The position numbers and the translations under genes are program-made. The notes under the pieces are model-generated. The model was not told the DNA's origin, made no database searches, and was given only the letters and a program-made list of their open reading frames with translations. DNA of 64,000 nucleotides. Source: Blautia faecicola. GTDB taxonomy: Bacteria > Bacillota > Clostridia > Lachnospirales > Lachnospiraceae. Location: NCBI RefSeq assembly GCF_004123145.1, contig NZ_SDKC01000001.1:1383501-1447500 (forward strand). Reading direction: 5' to 3'. Shown here one piece after another: positions 9,401 to 16,925 of this stretch (its first letter is position 1; every line of letters begins with the position of its first letter).

Positions 9401-11674
9401 GGCTGGTATCAGGATGCAGGTCTTACGAAAGTATTTGACGGAACAGTTCCGGCCCAAAACAGTACGATTTACGCAAAATGGGAACCGAGAGCAACGTATT
9501 ACTGGGTAAAATACAGCCTGCAGAACGCAAATGATGACGGCTATACGGTTGCATCCATGGAATCTCTGTTAGGCAGGACGGAAGATGTGATTACACCGGA
9601 AGTACGGAAGTTCGAAGGATACGTATCTCCACAGCCACAGACCGGACAGATCGAAGGCGGAAAGGTACTGGTGCTCGAGTATCTGTATGAACGTGAAGTA
9701 CATACCTTACAGCTGGAAAATAATGACGGAACGGAACCAAAACAGCTGCAGATGAAACAGGGCGCAGCGATTCCGGCACCATCCATGCGGAAAGGTTATA
9801 CTTTCATGGGCTGGTGTACAGACAGCACATTACAGAATGCGTATACCGGAAATATGCCGAATGAAGATATGACGCTGTATGCAAAATGGGAAGCAAATAC
9901 AAGAACCTACACAGTAAAACATTATCTGCAGAAAGCAGAAGGAGACGGTTACCAGTGGGTGGCAACACAGAACCCGAAGGGCAAGACGGATGAAACGGTA
10001 ACGCCGCCGGTCAATACAACCTATGGCGATGAATATGAATTACCGGAACCGCAGACCGTAACCATTTCTGCGGAAAAGCAGACAGTGGTAACCTACTATT
10101 ACAAACGAAAAGTACACAAACTGACCTTTGAACCGGAAAACGGAGAGAAGACACAGACTGTGGAAGGTCGTGTCGGTGCCACACTCAATGTGAAACAGCC
10201 GGTTCGAAAAGGATACACCTTCACAGGCTGGACACCGGAACTTCCGGAGAAGATCCCGAATGAGGATGTAACCTATCAGGCACAGTGGAGGAAGAACAAC
10301 TATCTGGTGCAGTTTGTGAGTGAGGGAACGGTACTCAAGGAATATACACTTTCTTATGGGGATGCGATTCCGGCTCAGGAGGAACCGACCAGAGAAGGAT
10401 ATACGTTCGTAAGCTGGGATAAAAACGTACCGGATACCGTATCCGATGAAAATGTGAAAAACGGAAAACTGGTCTTTAAGGCAGTATGGAAAGAAATAGC
10501 ATATACCATCAGCTATAATCTGGCAGGAGGAAGCCTTCCGACCGGAAAGACCAATCCGACAACATTCACCATCAACAGCAAACCGATGGATCTGGTACAG
10601 CCAAAACGGGAAGGCTATACGTTTGAAGGATGGTCAGGAACCGATATCAAAGAAAAAGATACACAGGTTACGATTACCGCCCGCCCGTTGAAAGACAGAA
10701 CCTATACGGCAAACTGGAAAGAAAATTCCTATACGATCGTTTTCAATGTAGAAGGTGAAGTAACAAGGGGAGAGATGAAAAATATCCCGCTGCGTTACAC
10801 ACAGGAAACCACGATACCGAAAAACGGATATGTGTGCGGAGGTTATAAGTTTGTCGGATGGAGAACCGGTGGAAAGAAAAGTGAGCAAAAAGTATATCAG
10901 CCGGGAGACAAAGTCAGCAGACTTTGTGCGACCAATAATGGAACGGTCAACCTGTACCCGATCTGGGAACCGTGCGAATATACGATTACGTTTGACTATC
11001 AGACCGGTAATAAACGGGAGAAAGTAACATGCAAATATAAAGAAACATATACGCTCCCGACCGTAAACAGACTCGGATGGACCTTCGAAGGCTGGAGCCG
11101 GTCCGCGGGTTCGACAAATGTGATCAGCTATGCACCGAATGTTAAAACGGCTGTATTTGAGGATGAAAAGGATTTTACTTTATATGCGGTATACAAACCG
11201 ATAACTTCAGCTGTTTTTACGGGACAGACGGAACACAAATACTTTATCACGGATGAACATGAACTGACTATTTTTACTTTCTTTATCCAGGGGGACAGAA
11301 AGGTTGTAACAACCGATGATTATGGACTTTATCCATCCTGGTATAATTTGTATCTGCCGGATATCTCCATGGATGCAGCACGCCTGTATCAGAAGATGAA
11401 GATAAAAGTCAGCTATAAGATTGATGAGGAAGAAGATGGATGGGCAGATCTGAGATTAAGTTATCAGTTACAGGATGGCACATATTATGACAACACAGAA
11501 ACGCGGGCAAATGATATTGGAAAATGTGATGGAGAAACGGTATCGCATACATTTGAAATTACCCGTAAAAATGGAGTGGATTTAAATTATTTCATGTTGG
11601 TATTTGATGCACATGGAAAAAACGCAGATGAATACTACATGAGCAATCTGAAAGTAGAAGTGGATCTGGAATAA
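3413..11674 (+). CDS. Giant secreted surface protein with InlB-type and MucBP-like repeats
   Basis: A 2753-residue exported protein. A signal peptide occupies about residues 1-26, ending near STFADP. Two InlB-B-type repeats (GYEFGGWYD and FVGWCYD) occur near residues 82 and 280. The middle (about 300-1230) has no repeat I recognise and includes acidic stretches and beta-rich segments. From about 1233 to 2596 there are about 12 InlB-B/Listeria-Bacteroides repeats, each with a GYxFxGW signature and ending in YAKWE-like sequence. About seven MucBP-like blocks (starting VEYLEG, VRYYVE, VKHYLQ and similar, ending KYYYP) alternate with them. Residues 2597-2753 form a distinct C-terminal domain. There is no LPXTG, WxL, SLH or C-terminal membrane anchor, so retention is probably through partner proteins encoded next in the operon. 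Adhesion or mucin binding is inferred from the repeat types. Confidence 0.85.
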   Translation: MKKRLISLLLSVAVLTTSVPVSTFADPSAGQEPAVSSEESQERGIDYKKNGGTFQENYQAPSEYPAAKLPGAEDIRKPGYEFGGWYDNPELTGKAVTSLDTGDYEGNVVLYARWIERYYQVDIPSEVSVGQDSFTLKAKSGGFYENDQLSVAVHSENNWKLKSDKHEVSYELRDKDTNKIVENDAVIANLSADTKQTNRTFAAELTQKANYTGDYSDQLNFDISFRETEYTIQYVTDGGMVYRDNPDKPGESMEITQQKLPAGTTLNDLPLAVRKSSTFVGWCYDRECTDYVDSEDRLLGDLTVYAAYTDTQPMESVTMDTYARAYDVATDFAIGITNTGDALDDTEILAACKIKNVSDPSEEITLAVTRGEDNTCTVSNPKGWQPGASYKLTLKNDQLYFTGFDKTIREYDFTVYREETKNVELNREIRYIHTRELSNLTVNGQAADSVSVAVMTVGIDGEIQGEGSDTTGSFTYTKDLLQTGDIVGVYSGDVIPSMDLAAGDNSDVSYFEITGCNGNQYEYRGAKAEDVLFTPDVFPMEKSKDRDGDPDNHSVTVAVSELTFGDDEMSQALNLDESTTVDPGDYLALYTDLNSGTPEYGEITKVEQSGTDYILAYQTVSFEEMQAAMDVYQKDQVEGDDLLEETDRENLEEQIQVQAMESGFAQDVADRIGAAAIATDSFEELEASLEEELGADVSVEYTEENQSDETDGESALIGDVAPQSQLESDRLIPKTYAKKPGGTGSSKPIVTVSLGTVRANLGTTLKHFDGDVSGVHLALEIPVLVNIQLNANANIQITVTSTFEQEVRVDINVDGKAVWKVWKIFPYIADYKVTASLDLYEYTGIALDVNFKTVEGEGSSGGSNKGSKLRKGVNKIAGELKSMMENGEEYITDKTKFSGSLGDEEEGEEISVSKSLAQRYSELLADEGDWVEIYNRLLVDNHFRVLAIIDIEVKLEFVVYANMNISIGMSYWYKNAKRYVFSLKVMDRTATSDTIDLCEEQYELTAYAMGMLGLKAGVRLTVAVGLLSTRLASVGITAEVGGYAQLWGYLYYELKYTASNGRTTRAMGAMYLELGIYLEIKFLAQALANSFTYNPTLYENEWPLYTVGHLENVLDFAYTQADVKDIKMKRDVKAVQLSDEYFRMQYMDMKEGLDDDGNYREKIYDDSTKYFNIVMTNPAFSYDRDTNVISVDPGTEPEQDGEMIITWKNQEGTFNTQPLTIKIRLHWDNLRDGYYIAFDSQGGSYVDTIMGKYNSDIEKPEDPVRTGYRFAGWYEDEELTTPYTIPAKMPNKERMVYAKWEAEDVGYQVVEYLEGTNGVYEAQDPISYSGLTDTEVTPKPAEHEGYETPKEKTETVRADGTTVVKYYYPRAEYHLTFLMEENGETVASDDYRYGTFLTAPAVYRPGYEFQGWSPEVPESVPAGDMTYTATWKASDGIPYAVRYYVEEPEEGGYTLSEIKTMTGTTGETVTAPEGDYSSVVYHRKGELASGEVKADGSLVLKVYYDLNTYTLTYDAKGGTLDETTLTARPGERIGVPVPVREGYTFEGWYLDEEYQQSFGETMPDHDLTVYAKWEQQTVNYTVRHYQEKLWSITGYEEIPYGREFDAKNYELTEEESFAAHAGDSVTPEVKSYTGFSAPEKQTVEVLGDGSLVVNYYYTRNTGLLLLEVTGNPDGKEFARVQYVPYGTPIGEIEAVVERQNDRAGYTFEGWYTDGNHQNPFDGIMPAVDVNTEEPDDWNDGFKIYGKWTPVPSEYRVEHYQQNPFDPSSYILVEEETKTALTDTEVTPEVKSYPGFQSPQAQNLWVTGDGGACKQYYYHRNSYPVTYVKNNGEADGTADVMYGAAISEVPKYSGHAFAGWYEDAALTVSFEGKTMPMHAMTLYAKWEPGKKTYQVIHQLQSADGSDTWETAETETFTGTAGDSVEPEVKAYAGFTAPEKQSCTLTVSDDPDTITYRYQRNSYQVTMVTNNGDPATEKTYLYGIRVEEMPERAGYSFDGWYQDAGLTKVFDGTVPAQNSTIYAKWEPRATYYWVKYSLQNANDDGYTVASMESLLGRTEDVITPEVRKFEGYVSPQPQTGQIEGGKVLVLEYLYEREVHTLQLENNDGTEPKQLQMKQGAAIPAPSMRKGYTFMGWCTDSTLQNAYTGNMPNEDMTLYAKWEANTRTYTVKHYLQKAEGDGYQWVATQNPKGKTDETVTPPVNTTYGDEYELPEPQTVTISAEKQTVVTYYYKRKVHKLTFEPENGEKTQTVEGRVGATLNVKQPVRKGYTFTGWTPELPEKIPNEDVTYQAQWRKNNYLVQFVSEGTVLKEYTLSYGDAIPAQEEPTREGYTFVSWDKNVPDTVSDENVKNGKLVFKAVWKEIAYTISYNLAGGSLPTGKTNPTTFTINSKPMDLVQPKREGYTFEGWSGTDIKEKDTQVTITARPLKDRTYTANWKENSYTIVFNVEGEVTRGEMKNIPLRYTQETTIPKNGYVCGGYKFVGWRTGGKKSEQKVYQPGDKVSRLCATNNGTVNLYPIWEPCEYTITFDYQTGNKREKVTCKYKETYTLPTVNRLGWTFEGWSRSAGSTNVISYAPNVKTAVFEDEKDFTLYAVYKPITSAVFTGQTEHKYFITDEHELTIFTFFIQGDRKVVTTDDYGLYPSWYNLYLPDISMDAARLYQKMKIKVSYKIDEEEDGWADLRLSYQLQDGTYYDNTETRANDIGKCDGETVSHTFEITRKNGVDLNYFMLVFDAHGKNADEYYMSNLKVEVDLE

Positions 11675-11693
11675 TGCGTAAGGGGGAAGAAGA

Positions 11694-12188
11694 TTGAAAA
11701 ATAACAGAAGAAAGATAGGAATCGGAATCGCCGTGTGCGCATGCATTCTGCTGATCGGAGCCGGTCTGTATCTGATGAGAAACAACAAACAGGAAACACA
11801 GGAATCTCCGGATTCGGCCTTTGTGCCGGATCTGGACCCTGACGCTTCCACGCAGGAGGCAAAGGAGAGTGATCCGCCGGAGGGCATCCGGATCCCGGGA
11901 TATCCGTCGATCACCATTCCGGCAGATACGAAAGATGTAACGGTAAATCTGATGAATCCGGAAGGAAATCCGTGTTATTTTACCTTTACACTGGTACTGA
12001 AAGATACCGATGAGACAATCTATCAGTCCAAAATGGTAGAACCGGGAAAAGCGATCACACAGATCACACTGTCCAAAGAACTGTCCGCCGGGGAATATCC
12101 TGCGATACTGAAGATCAGTACCGCGGCACTCGATGACGGACGGGCGATGAACGGTGCCAATGTGGAAACCGTATTGAAAGTACAGTAA
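11694..12188 (+). CDS. Membrane-anchored extracellular protein of the surface operon
   Basis: 164 residues starting at TTG 11694, chosen because AGGGGGAAG lies just upstream and the signal-anchor begins there. Residues about 9-27 are a single transmembrane segment. An acidic Pro/Glu-rich linker (about 33-65) follows, then a beta-sandwich-like domain to the end (ITIPADTKDVTVNLMNP...). It follows the giant surface protein by 19 bases and precedes the next gene by 13, so it is co-transcribed. No named family is recognised; presentation or anchoring of the giant protein is an inference from position. Confidence 0.7.
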   Translation: MKNNRRKIGIGIAVCACILLIGAGLYLMRNNKQETQESPDSAFVPDLDPDASTQEAKESDPPEGIRIPGYPSITIPADTKDVTVNLMNPEGNPCYFTFTLVLKDTDETIYQSKMVEPGKAITQITLSKELSAGEYPAILKISTAALDDGRAMNGANVETVLKVQ

Positions 12189-12201
12189 GGGGGGGAGAAA
12201 C

Positions 12202-12648
12202 ATGAAGAAAAAAAGAGCAGTTGCAGGGGGCTTGCTGCTTGTTTTAGGGATCGCACAGAGCGTATCAGCAGGAACCACGACCGTAACGTATCATGTGGAT
12301 CCGTCCTATATGGTGCTGGTTCCGGCAAACACCACGATTCCATTTAACGAAGAATCGGTAAACTACGGGAAAATCCGTGTCGAAGAAGCACAGATCGAAG
12401 AAGGAAAATGCATCCAGGTGGAGCTGATCTCGGACAAAAAACTGAAAAATCAGAGTGGAAAAGAAGGGGAGATCCCCTATGAGATTCTGGCGGACACGAC
12501 AGCATTTACAAAAGCCCGTTATACCACGGCAGGGGAAGAGACGGTGCTTGGTATCACGATCGACAGAGAATCCTGGAAAAAGGCACCGTCAGGCTCCTAT
12601 GCGGATACGGTTACTTTTCAGATATCCTATGTGGATGCGACAGATTAG
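12202..12648 (+). CDS. Secreted beta-rich protein of the surface operon
   Basis: 148 residues with a cleavable signal peptide (about 1-23, ending VSAG). The mature part resembles short extracellular beta-sandwich modules of Firmicutes surface clusters (YHVDPSYMVLVPANTTIPF, later QIEEGKCIQVELISDK). GGGGGAG precedes ATG 12202. There is no anchor or WxL motif. It lies between two membrane-attached proteins in the operon and may be a subunit of the same surface complex. Function unknown. Confidence 0.7.
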   Translation: MKKKRAVAGGLLLVLGIAQSVSAGTTTVTYHVDPSYMVLVPANTTIPFNEESVNYGKIRVEEAQIEEGKCIQVELISDKKLKNQSGKEGEIPYEILADTTAFTKARYTTAGEETVLGITIDRESWKKAPSGSYADTVTFQISYVDATD

Positions 12649-12665
12649 AGCAGGAGGATGGACAG

Positions 12666-13358
12666 ATGAAAAAGGCAGCAATTATTCTGATGGGGATTTG
12701 CCTGTGCCTCTCCATACCCGTTGCGGCAGAGGCTGCGCAGACAGGTACTTCGTCCGTTACGCAGCAAAGCACCATCAACACGACAGTACCGGATACCCAC
12801 ATGGTCACGATACGATCCGAACATGCGCAGGTGAGCTATCAGCATGAGGAGGGTGACGATGAGGAAACACAGGAGACGGTGACTTACGCGGTGGAGCGCT
12901 TTTCCAGCCCGCAGTTTCAGATCCAGCCGAAAAAAGGATGGAAGATCACAGCAGTGCTGGTAAATGGAGAGGATGTGACGGATCAGCTGAAAGACGGGAT
13001 GCTGACACTTCCGGAAGTCTATGAGGATCAGCAGATTGTCGTGGAGACGGAAGAGAGCACAGAGGATGACAAAAAAGATGATGAAAATACCGGAGGCGGC
13101 GATCAGAATGAGACGAAACCGACCGATACCAAAAATAACGGAACTTCCGGAAACGGCAATTCCGGAACCAAAACGGATGGATCAACGGGCAACGGTCAGG
13201 GAACAAAGTCGAATCTGACAGGGACGACAAACGGAACCGCAGCGGCAAAGACGGCAGATCTGCAAAAGAATGTAATGTATTTCATGGCAACAGTTGCGTC
13301 CGCGATCGTGCTGTTTGCGCTGGCGGATAACCGGAAAAAAAGAAAACACAGAGAATAG
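12666..13358 (+). CDS. Cell-surface protein with signal peptide and C-terminal membrane anchor
   Basis: 230 residues: signal peptide (about 1-22, VAAEAAQ), an extracellular domain (about 25-130), a low-complexity Gly/Asn/Thr/Asp linker (about 130-190) and a C-terminal hydrophobic helix followed by KKRKHRE. The tail has the layout of a sortase signal, and KTAD sits where many Clostridia carry PKTGD-like motifs, but the key Gly is Ala, so covalent anchoring is doubtful and a plain membrane anchor is possible. It is the last gene of the surface operon and ends in front of a bidirectional terminator. It is probably the attachment subunit; function otherwise unknown. Confidence 0.7.
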   Translation: MKKAAIILMGICLCLSIPVAAEAAQTGTSSVTQQSTINTTVPDTHMVTIRSEHAQVSYQHEEGDDEETQETVTYAVERFSSPQFQIQPKKGWKITAVLVNGEDVTDQLKDGMLTLPEVYEDQQIVVETEESTEDDKKDDENTGGGDQNETKPTDTKNNGTSGNGNSGTKTDGSTGNGQGTKSNLTGTTNGTAAAKTADLQKNVMYFMATVASAIVLFALADNRKKRKHRE

Positions 13359-13380
13359 ATAAGCAGACAAAAAGAGAAGC

Positions 13381-13427
13381 AAAAAGGGCAGATAAACCAC
13401 AAAATCGGTTTACCTGCCCTTGCTTTT
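13381..13427. terminator. Bidirectional terminator between convergent operons
   Basis: Arms 13386-13398 and 13407-13419 (GGGCAGATAAACC / GGTTTACCTGCCC) pair over 13 positions, with an A-run on the left and a T-run on the right. It serves the surface operon (+) and the ABC transporter (-). Confidence 0.85.
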
Positions 13428-13429
13428 TA

Positions 13430-14242
13430 TCAGGAACGATTTGCCCCGCCGGCGTGTACCACCCGTTTTTCCAACAGATTGACTGCCTGATAGAGAAGCA
13501 TGGCGATGATACACAGTAAGATGATCGACAGGATCATCCAGTCGAGTTTGAAGATCTGGCTGCTGTAGATGATAAGAAATCCCAGTCCCTGTTTTGCTCC
13601 AATGAATTCACCGATCACCACACCGACCAGACAGAGACCGATATTGACCTTCATAACACTCAGAAGATAAGGAACCGAAGAGGGCAGTGCCACACGCAGC
13701 AATTCGTCTTTGCGTTTTCCGCCGAGCGTGCGAATGAGTTTCAGTGAATCGGGATCGATTTCCGTAAAACTGGTATAGAGATTCAGGATGGAGCCGAAGA
13801 TCGCCACAGAGATCCCGGCAAGGATGATCGTCTTATAATTTGCACCGAGCCATACGATCAGCAGAGGAGCCAGTGCCGACTTCGGAAGGCTGTTCAAAAC
13901 CACAAGGTAAGGCTCCAGGATCGCAGCAAGCCGTGGACAGAGCCAGAGGAGGACGGAGAAAAAGAGACTGAAACCTACGACAAGAAAGAAACTGGCAAGT
14001 GTCTCGAACACGGTGATCCCGATATGGGAGAGCAGATGATTGGTCAGAAGCAGCGCCCGGAAGGCAAGACAGACCTGGCTGGGACTTCCGAAGATAAAAG
14101 AATCAATCAGTCCAAGCCGTGCACTGATCTCCCAGACGATCAGAAAAACCAGAAAGACAGCGATCCGCATCAGACGGATAAACTGCTGTCTTTTTTTATG
14201 CTTCTGTAAAAAGGAACGTTGCGCGGATGAATCAGGCATCAT
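13430..14242 (-). CDS. ABC transporter permease, SsuC/TauC/ThiX type
   Basis: 270 residues with about six membrane helices and the binding-protein-dependent transport signature loop (GSILNLYTSFTEIDPDSLKLIRTLGG...LPSSVPYLL). This fold is used for sulfonates, nitrate, taurine and pyrimidine thiamine precursors; the substrate cannot be told from the sequence. It overlaps the upstream ATPase gene by 11 bases, so they form one operon. No substrate-binding protein gene is next to it. Presumably a cytoplasmic-membrane importer subunit. Confidence 0.82.
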   Translation of the reverse strand: MMPDSSAQRSFLQKHKKRQQFIRLMRIAVFLVFLIVWEISARLGLIDSFIFGSPSQVCLAFRALLLTNHLLSHIGITVFETLASFFLVVGFSLFFSVLLWLCPRLAAILEPYLVVLNSLPKSALAPLLIVWLGANYKTIILAGISVAIFGSILNLYTSFTEIDPDSLKLIRTLGGKRKDELLRVALPSSVPYLLSVMKVNIGLCLVGVVIGEFIGAKQGLGFLIIYSSQIFKLDWMILSIILLCIIAMLLYQAVNLLEKRVVHAGGANRS

Positions 14243-14999
14243 GGTTTAACTCCTTCCAGATCTGTTGAAAATACTGTTTGAATTCGGGCGCATTTCGCAT
14301 CTGCATCGGGGCGCGGTCGGCAAGGGTGGTGAGAATGGGGATCTCGCACCGGACGCAAGCAGGGGCTTTTGAGAGGATGATCACCCGGTCAGACATGCTG
14401 ATCGCCTCGGAGATATCGTGGGTGACCAAAAGTGCTGTGTTCCCTTCTTTTTGCAGGATTTTCCAGATATCGTCGCTGACGGAAAGTCTGGTCTGATAGT
14501 CGAGTGCACTGAAGGGTTCATCGAGAAGCAGAAGCGAAGGTTCCAGTGCAAGGGTACGGATCAGGGCAGCGCGCTGCCGCATCCCGCCGGAAAGCTGCGA
14601 AGGATGAGACGAACGGAAGTTCCAGAGACCGTACTCCTGTAAGAGACGGTCCACATGTGCGGCCGCTTTTTTACTTTTCTTCTTCTGAATCTCAAGACCG
14701 AGCAGGACATTTTCATAGATGGTCAGCCATTCGAAAAGGTGATCTTTCTGCAGCATATATCCGATAGAGAGAACGGAATGTTCCCGTGGAAGTCCCTGCA
14801 AGGTGATCTGTCCCTGTTCCGGTGTCAGAAGTCCGGCGATCAGATTCAGAACGGTACTTTTCCCGCATCCGCTGGGACCCACCAGGGAGACAAACTCGCC
14901 TTCCTGAATCGAAAAACTGATTTGTGAGAGTGCCGGGATCTCTCCGGCAAGTGTGTGATACGAAAGTCCGACATGATCCAGTTCCAGTAAAGCCGGCAT
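14232..14999 (-). CDS. ABC transporter ATP-binding protein, SsuB/TauB type
   Basis: 255 residues with a full nucleotide-binding domain: Walker A GPSGCGKST (about 40), signature LSGGMRQR, Walker B LLLLDEPFSALD and switch His in VTHD. It pairs with the downstream permease. The two-gene operon lacks a periplasmic-type binding protein, which must be encoded elsewhere if this is an importer. The start is set by GGAGG on the minus strand just upstream (complement of 15008-15012). Confidence 0.85.
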   Translation of the reverse strand: MPALLELDHVGLSYHTLAGEIPALSQISFSIQEGEFVSLVGPSGCGKSTVLNLIAGLLTPEQGQITLQGLPREHSVLSIGYMLQKDHLFEWLTIYENVLLGLEIQKKKSKKAAAHVDRLLQEYGLWNFRSSHPSQLSGGMRQRAALIRTLALEPSLLLLDEPFSALDYQTRLSVSDDIWKILQKEGNTALLVTHDISEAISMSDRVIILSKAPACVRCEIPILTTLADRAPMQMRNAPEFKQYFQQIWKELNHDA

Positions 15000-15100
15000 A
15001 GAATAATCCTCCGTGTGTTTATAGTTTATTATATGAGAAAGCCGGCGGATGGCTATATATTAAGATTTACTTACGAAAGTGTAAGATTTGCGAAAATCAG

Positions 15101-15128
15101 TTGTGAAGGTGTCGTAAAATGTTATAAT
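15101..15128 (+). promoter_or_regulatory. Sigma-A promoter of the phospholipid operon
   Basis: TTGTGA at 15101-15106 and TATAAT at 15123-15128 with a 16-base spacer, 26 bases before the first start codon. Confidence 0.65.
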
Positions 15129-15153
15129 AAAGTCCTGACGAAAGGAAAAGAAT

Positions 15154-15825
15154 ATGATAATATGGAAAAAAATAAGAACCGGTGAGTGGATTCCCTGGAC
15201 ATATCTGCTGATGCTGGTATTTGATTTGGTGTATAATTCCCTGGTTTACTGCGGGGGACAATGGGTGGGAACCCATACAAAAGCGTGGAATATTGAGACT
15301 TCTCTGGATCAGCAGATTCCCGTGATTCCCTGGTTTGTGGGAATCTACCTCTCATTTTTCCTGTTTTGCACCGTGAACTTTCTGGTGATGGGTTACTTTG
15401 AAAAGAAAAAAGCCTGTCTGTTTTTATGTGCGGAACTTCTGGCAAAGACGGTATGCGGGATCTTTTATCTGTGTTTTCCGACCACGAATCTTCGCCCGGA
15501 GATCGTGGGAACAGATTTCTGGAGCCAGGCGCTTGTCGGGCTGTATCAGATGGATGCGGCGGTCAATCTGTTTCCGTCGATTCACTGCATGGACAGCTGG
15601 TTTTGTGTGGTGGTGATTCGGAATATCCGAAACGTACCGGGATGGCATCGTGTGATCACATGGATCTGGGCGGTGGCGATCTGTGCCTCCACCTTATTTA
15701 CCAAACAGCATGGAATCCTGGATGTGGCGGCAGGAATTGCACTTGCAGAAATTTGTTATGCGTGTGTGGTGCGCTGGAAGAAAACGGAGCGGTTCCGTCA
15801 GTGGATGGAGAAAAAACTGGCATGA
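15154..15825 (+). CDS. PAP2-family membrane phosphatase
   Basis: 223 residues with about five to six membrane helices and the three PAP2 phosphatase motifs: TTNLRP (motif 1), FPSIHCMDSW (motif 2, catalytic His in PSxH) and STLFTKQHGILD (motif 3, His and Asp). Such proteins dephosphorylate lipid phosphates such as phosphatidic acid or undecaprenyl pyrophosphate at the membrane. It is first in an operon with a flippase-like protein, pssA and psd; its stop overlaps the next start (ATGA), indicating translational coupling. A role in lipid or undecaprenyl-phosphate recycling is inferred. Confidence 0.8.
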   Translation: MIIWKKIRTGEWIPWTYLLMLVFDLVYNSLVYCGGQWVGTHTKAWNIETSLDQQIPVIPWFVGIYLSFFLFCTVNFLVMGYFEKKKACLFLCAELLAKTVCGIFYLCFPTTNLRPEIVGTDFWSQALVGLYQMDAAVNLFPSIHCMDSWFCVVVIRNIRNVPGWHRVITWIWAVAICASTLFTKQHGILDVAAGIALAEICYACVVRWKKTERFRQWMEKKLA

Positions 15826-16925
15826 AAAATAAGAAAAAAATCATAGGAAACGGTATTTTCCTGTTTCTAGTTCTCGGTCTTACCCTGTACGGTGTCTTTC
15901 ACGGAGAAGATCTGGGGCTGATCTGGGAAAATCTCAAAAAAGCAGATATCCGTTATCTCTTCCCGGCGGTTATCTGTGTGGTATTTTTTATCTGGGGAGA
16001 GTCGATCATCATTCATTATCTGCTCTATACGTTGCAGATCCGGCTGAAAAAATGGAAGTGTTTCCTGATTTCTTCCGTAGGTTTCTTTTTTAGCTGCATC
16101 ACACCGTCGGCAAGCGGCGGACAGCCGATGCAGATGGTGTATCTGAAAAAAGAAAAGATTCCGATCTCGATATCCTCGGTGGTGCTGATGATCGTAACGA
16201 TCACCTATAAACTGGTACTGGTGCTGCTTGGACTGTTTGTGCTGTTCTTTCAGCCGCGGATCAAGGATACCTATATGCAGGATGTGATGCCGGTGATGTG
16301 GCTTGGTCTGTGGTTAAATGTGTTCTGTGTGGCATTTATGCTGCTGCTGACCTTTCACCCGCAGCTGATGCGCCAGATTCTGGTCAAAGGACATGAACTG
16401 CTTGTAAAAATGCATATCCTGAAAAAGAAGACCTCCCGTCTGGAAAAACTGGAAAATGCCATGGACGAATATCAGAAGACAGCAGAATATCTGAAAAATC
16501 ATCCGGGCGTGGTAGGCATCGTGTTTCTGATCACCTGTCTGCAGCGTGTTGCATTGTTTTTTGTAACATATTTTGTTTATCGATCTTTTGGTTTACATCA
16601 GTACAGTATGTATGATATTGTAGTACTTCAGGGTATGATTTCCGTGGCTGTGGATATGCTTCCGCTGCCCGGAGGTATGGGAATCTCAGAAAAGCTGTTT
16701 TCCATGCTGTTTACAGGGATTTTCGGGCAGGTAAAGGTTCTGGCGGGACTGATCCTGAGCCGTGGACTGAGTTATTACACAGAGCTATTGATCAGTGCAG
16801 TCATGACTGTAGCTGCGCAGCTGTTTCTTGGTAATGAAAAAGAACACAGAGAAAAGATCAGCGAAAAGCTGAAAACGATACAGGAAAAGGGAAAAGGATA
16901 CGAAAGAAAGAGGGGGAACTCATGA
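15822..16925 (+). CDS. Lysylphosphatidylglycerol-synthase-TM/flippase-like membrane protein
   Basis: 367 residues, a polytopic membrane protein of the PF03706 (YbhN/AglD, MprF flippase-domain) type. Diagnostic regions are the conserved FFSCITPSASGGQPMQ segment and the late DMLPLPGGMGISE segment. The start at 15822 is inside the stop of the PAP2 gene (ATGA overlap); the frame is open further upstream but without a start signal. There is no C-terminal lysyl-transferase domain, so it is the flippase-like half only. It sits directly before the phosphatidylserine/phosphatidylethanolamine genes, suggesting lipid flipping or glycolipid transfer. Confidence 0.8.
   Translation: MKNKKKIIGNGIFLFLVLGLTLYGVFHGEDLGLIWENLKKADIRYLFPAVICVVFFIWGESIIIHYLLYTLQIRLKKWKCFLISSVGFFFSCITPSASGGQPMQMVYLKKEKIPISISSVVLMIVTITYKLVLVLLGLFVLFFQPRIKDTYMQDVMPVMWLGLWLNVFCVAFMLLLTFHPQLMRQILVKGHELLVKMHILKKKTSRLEKLENAMDEYQKTAEYLKNHPGVVGIVFLITCLQRVALFFVTYFVYRSFGLHQYSMYDIVVLQGMISVAVDMLPLPGGMGISEKLFSMLFTGIFGQVKVLAGLILSRGLSYYTELLISAVMTVAAQLFLGNEKEHREKISEKLKTIQEKGKGYERKRGNS

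Noticed and set aside
3413-11674. LPXTG or other wall-sorting signal on the giant protein
   Set aside because: The last 100 residues contain no sorting motif, hydrophobic helix or basic tail.
12666-13358. Classical sortase substrate
   Set aside because: The layout fits but KTAD replaces the usual LPXTG/PKTGD pattern, so it is described only as a C-terminal membrane anchor with a degenerate sorting-like tail.
15426-15821. N-terminal extension of the flippase-like protein
   Set aside because: This part of the frame overlaps the PAP2 gene out of frame; the ATGA-coupled start at 15822 gives a normal protein.
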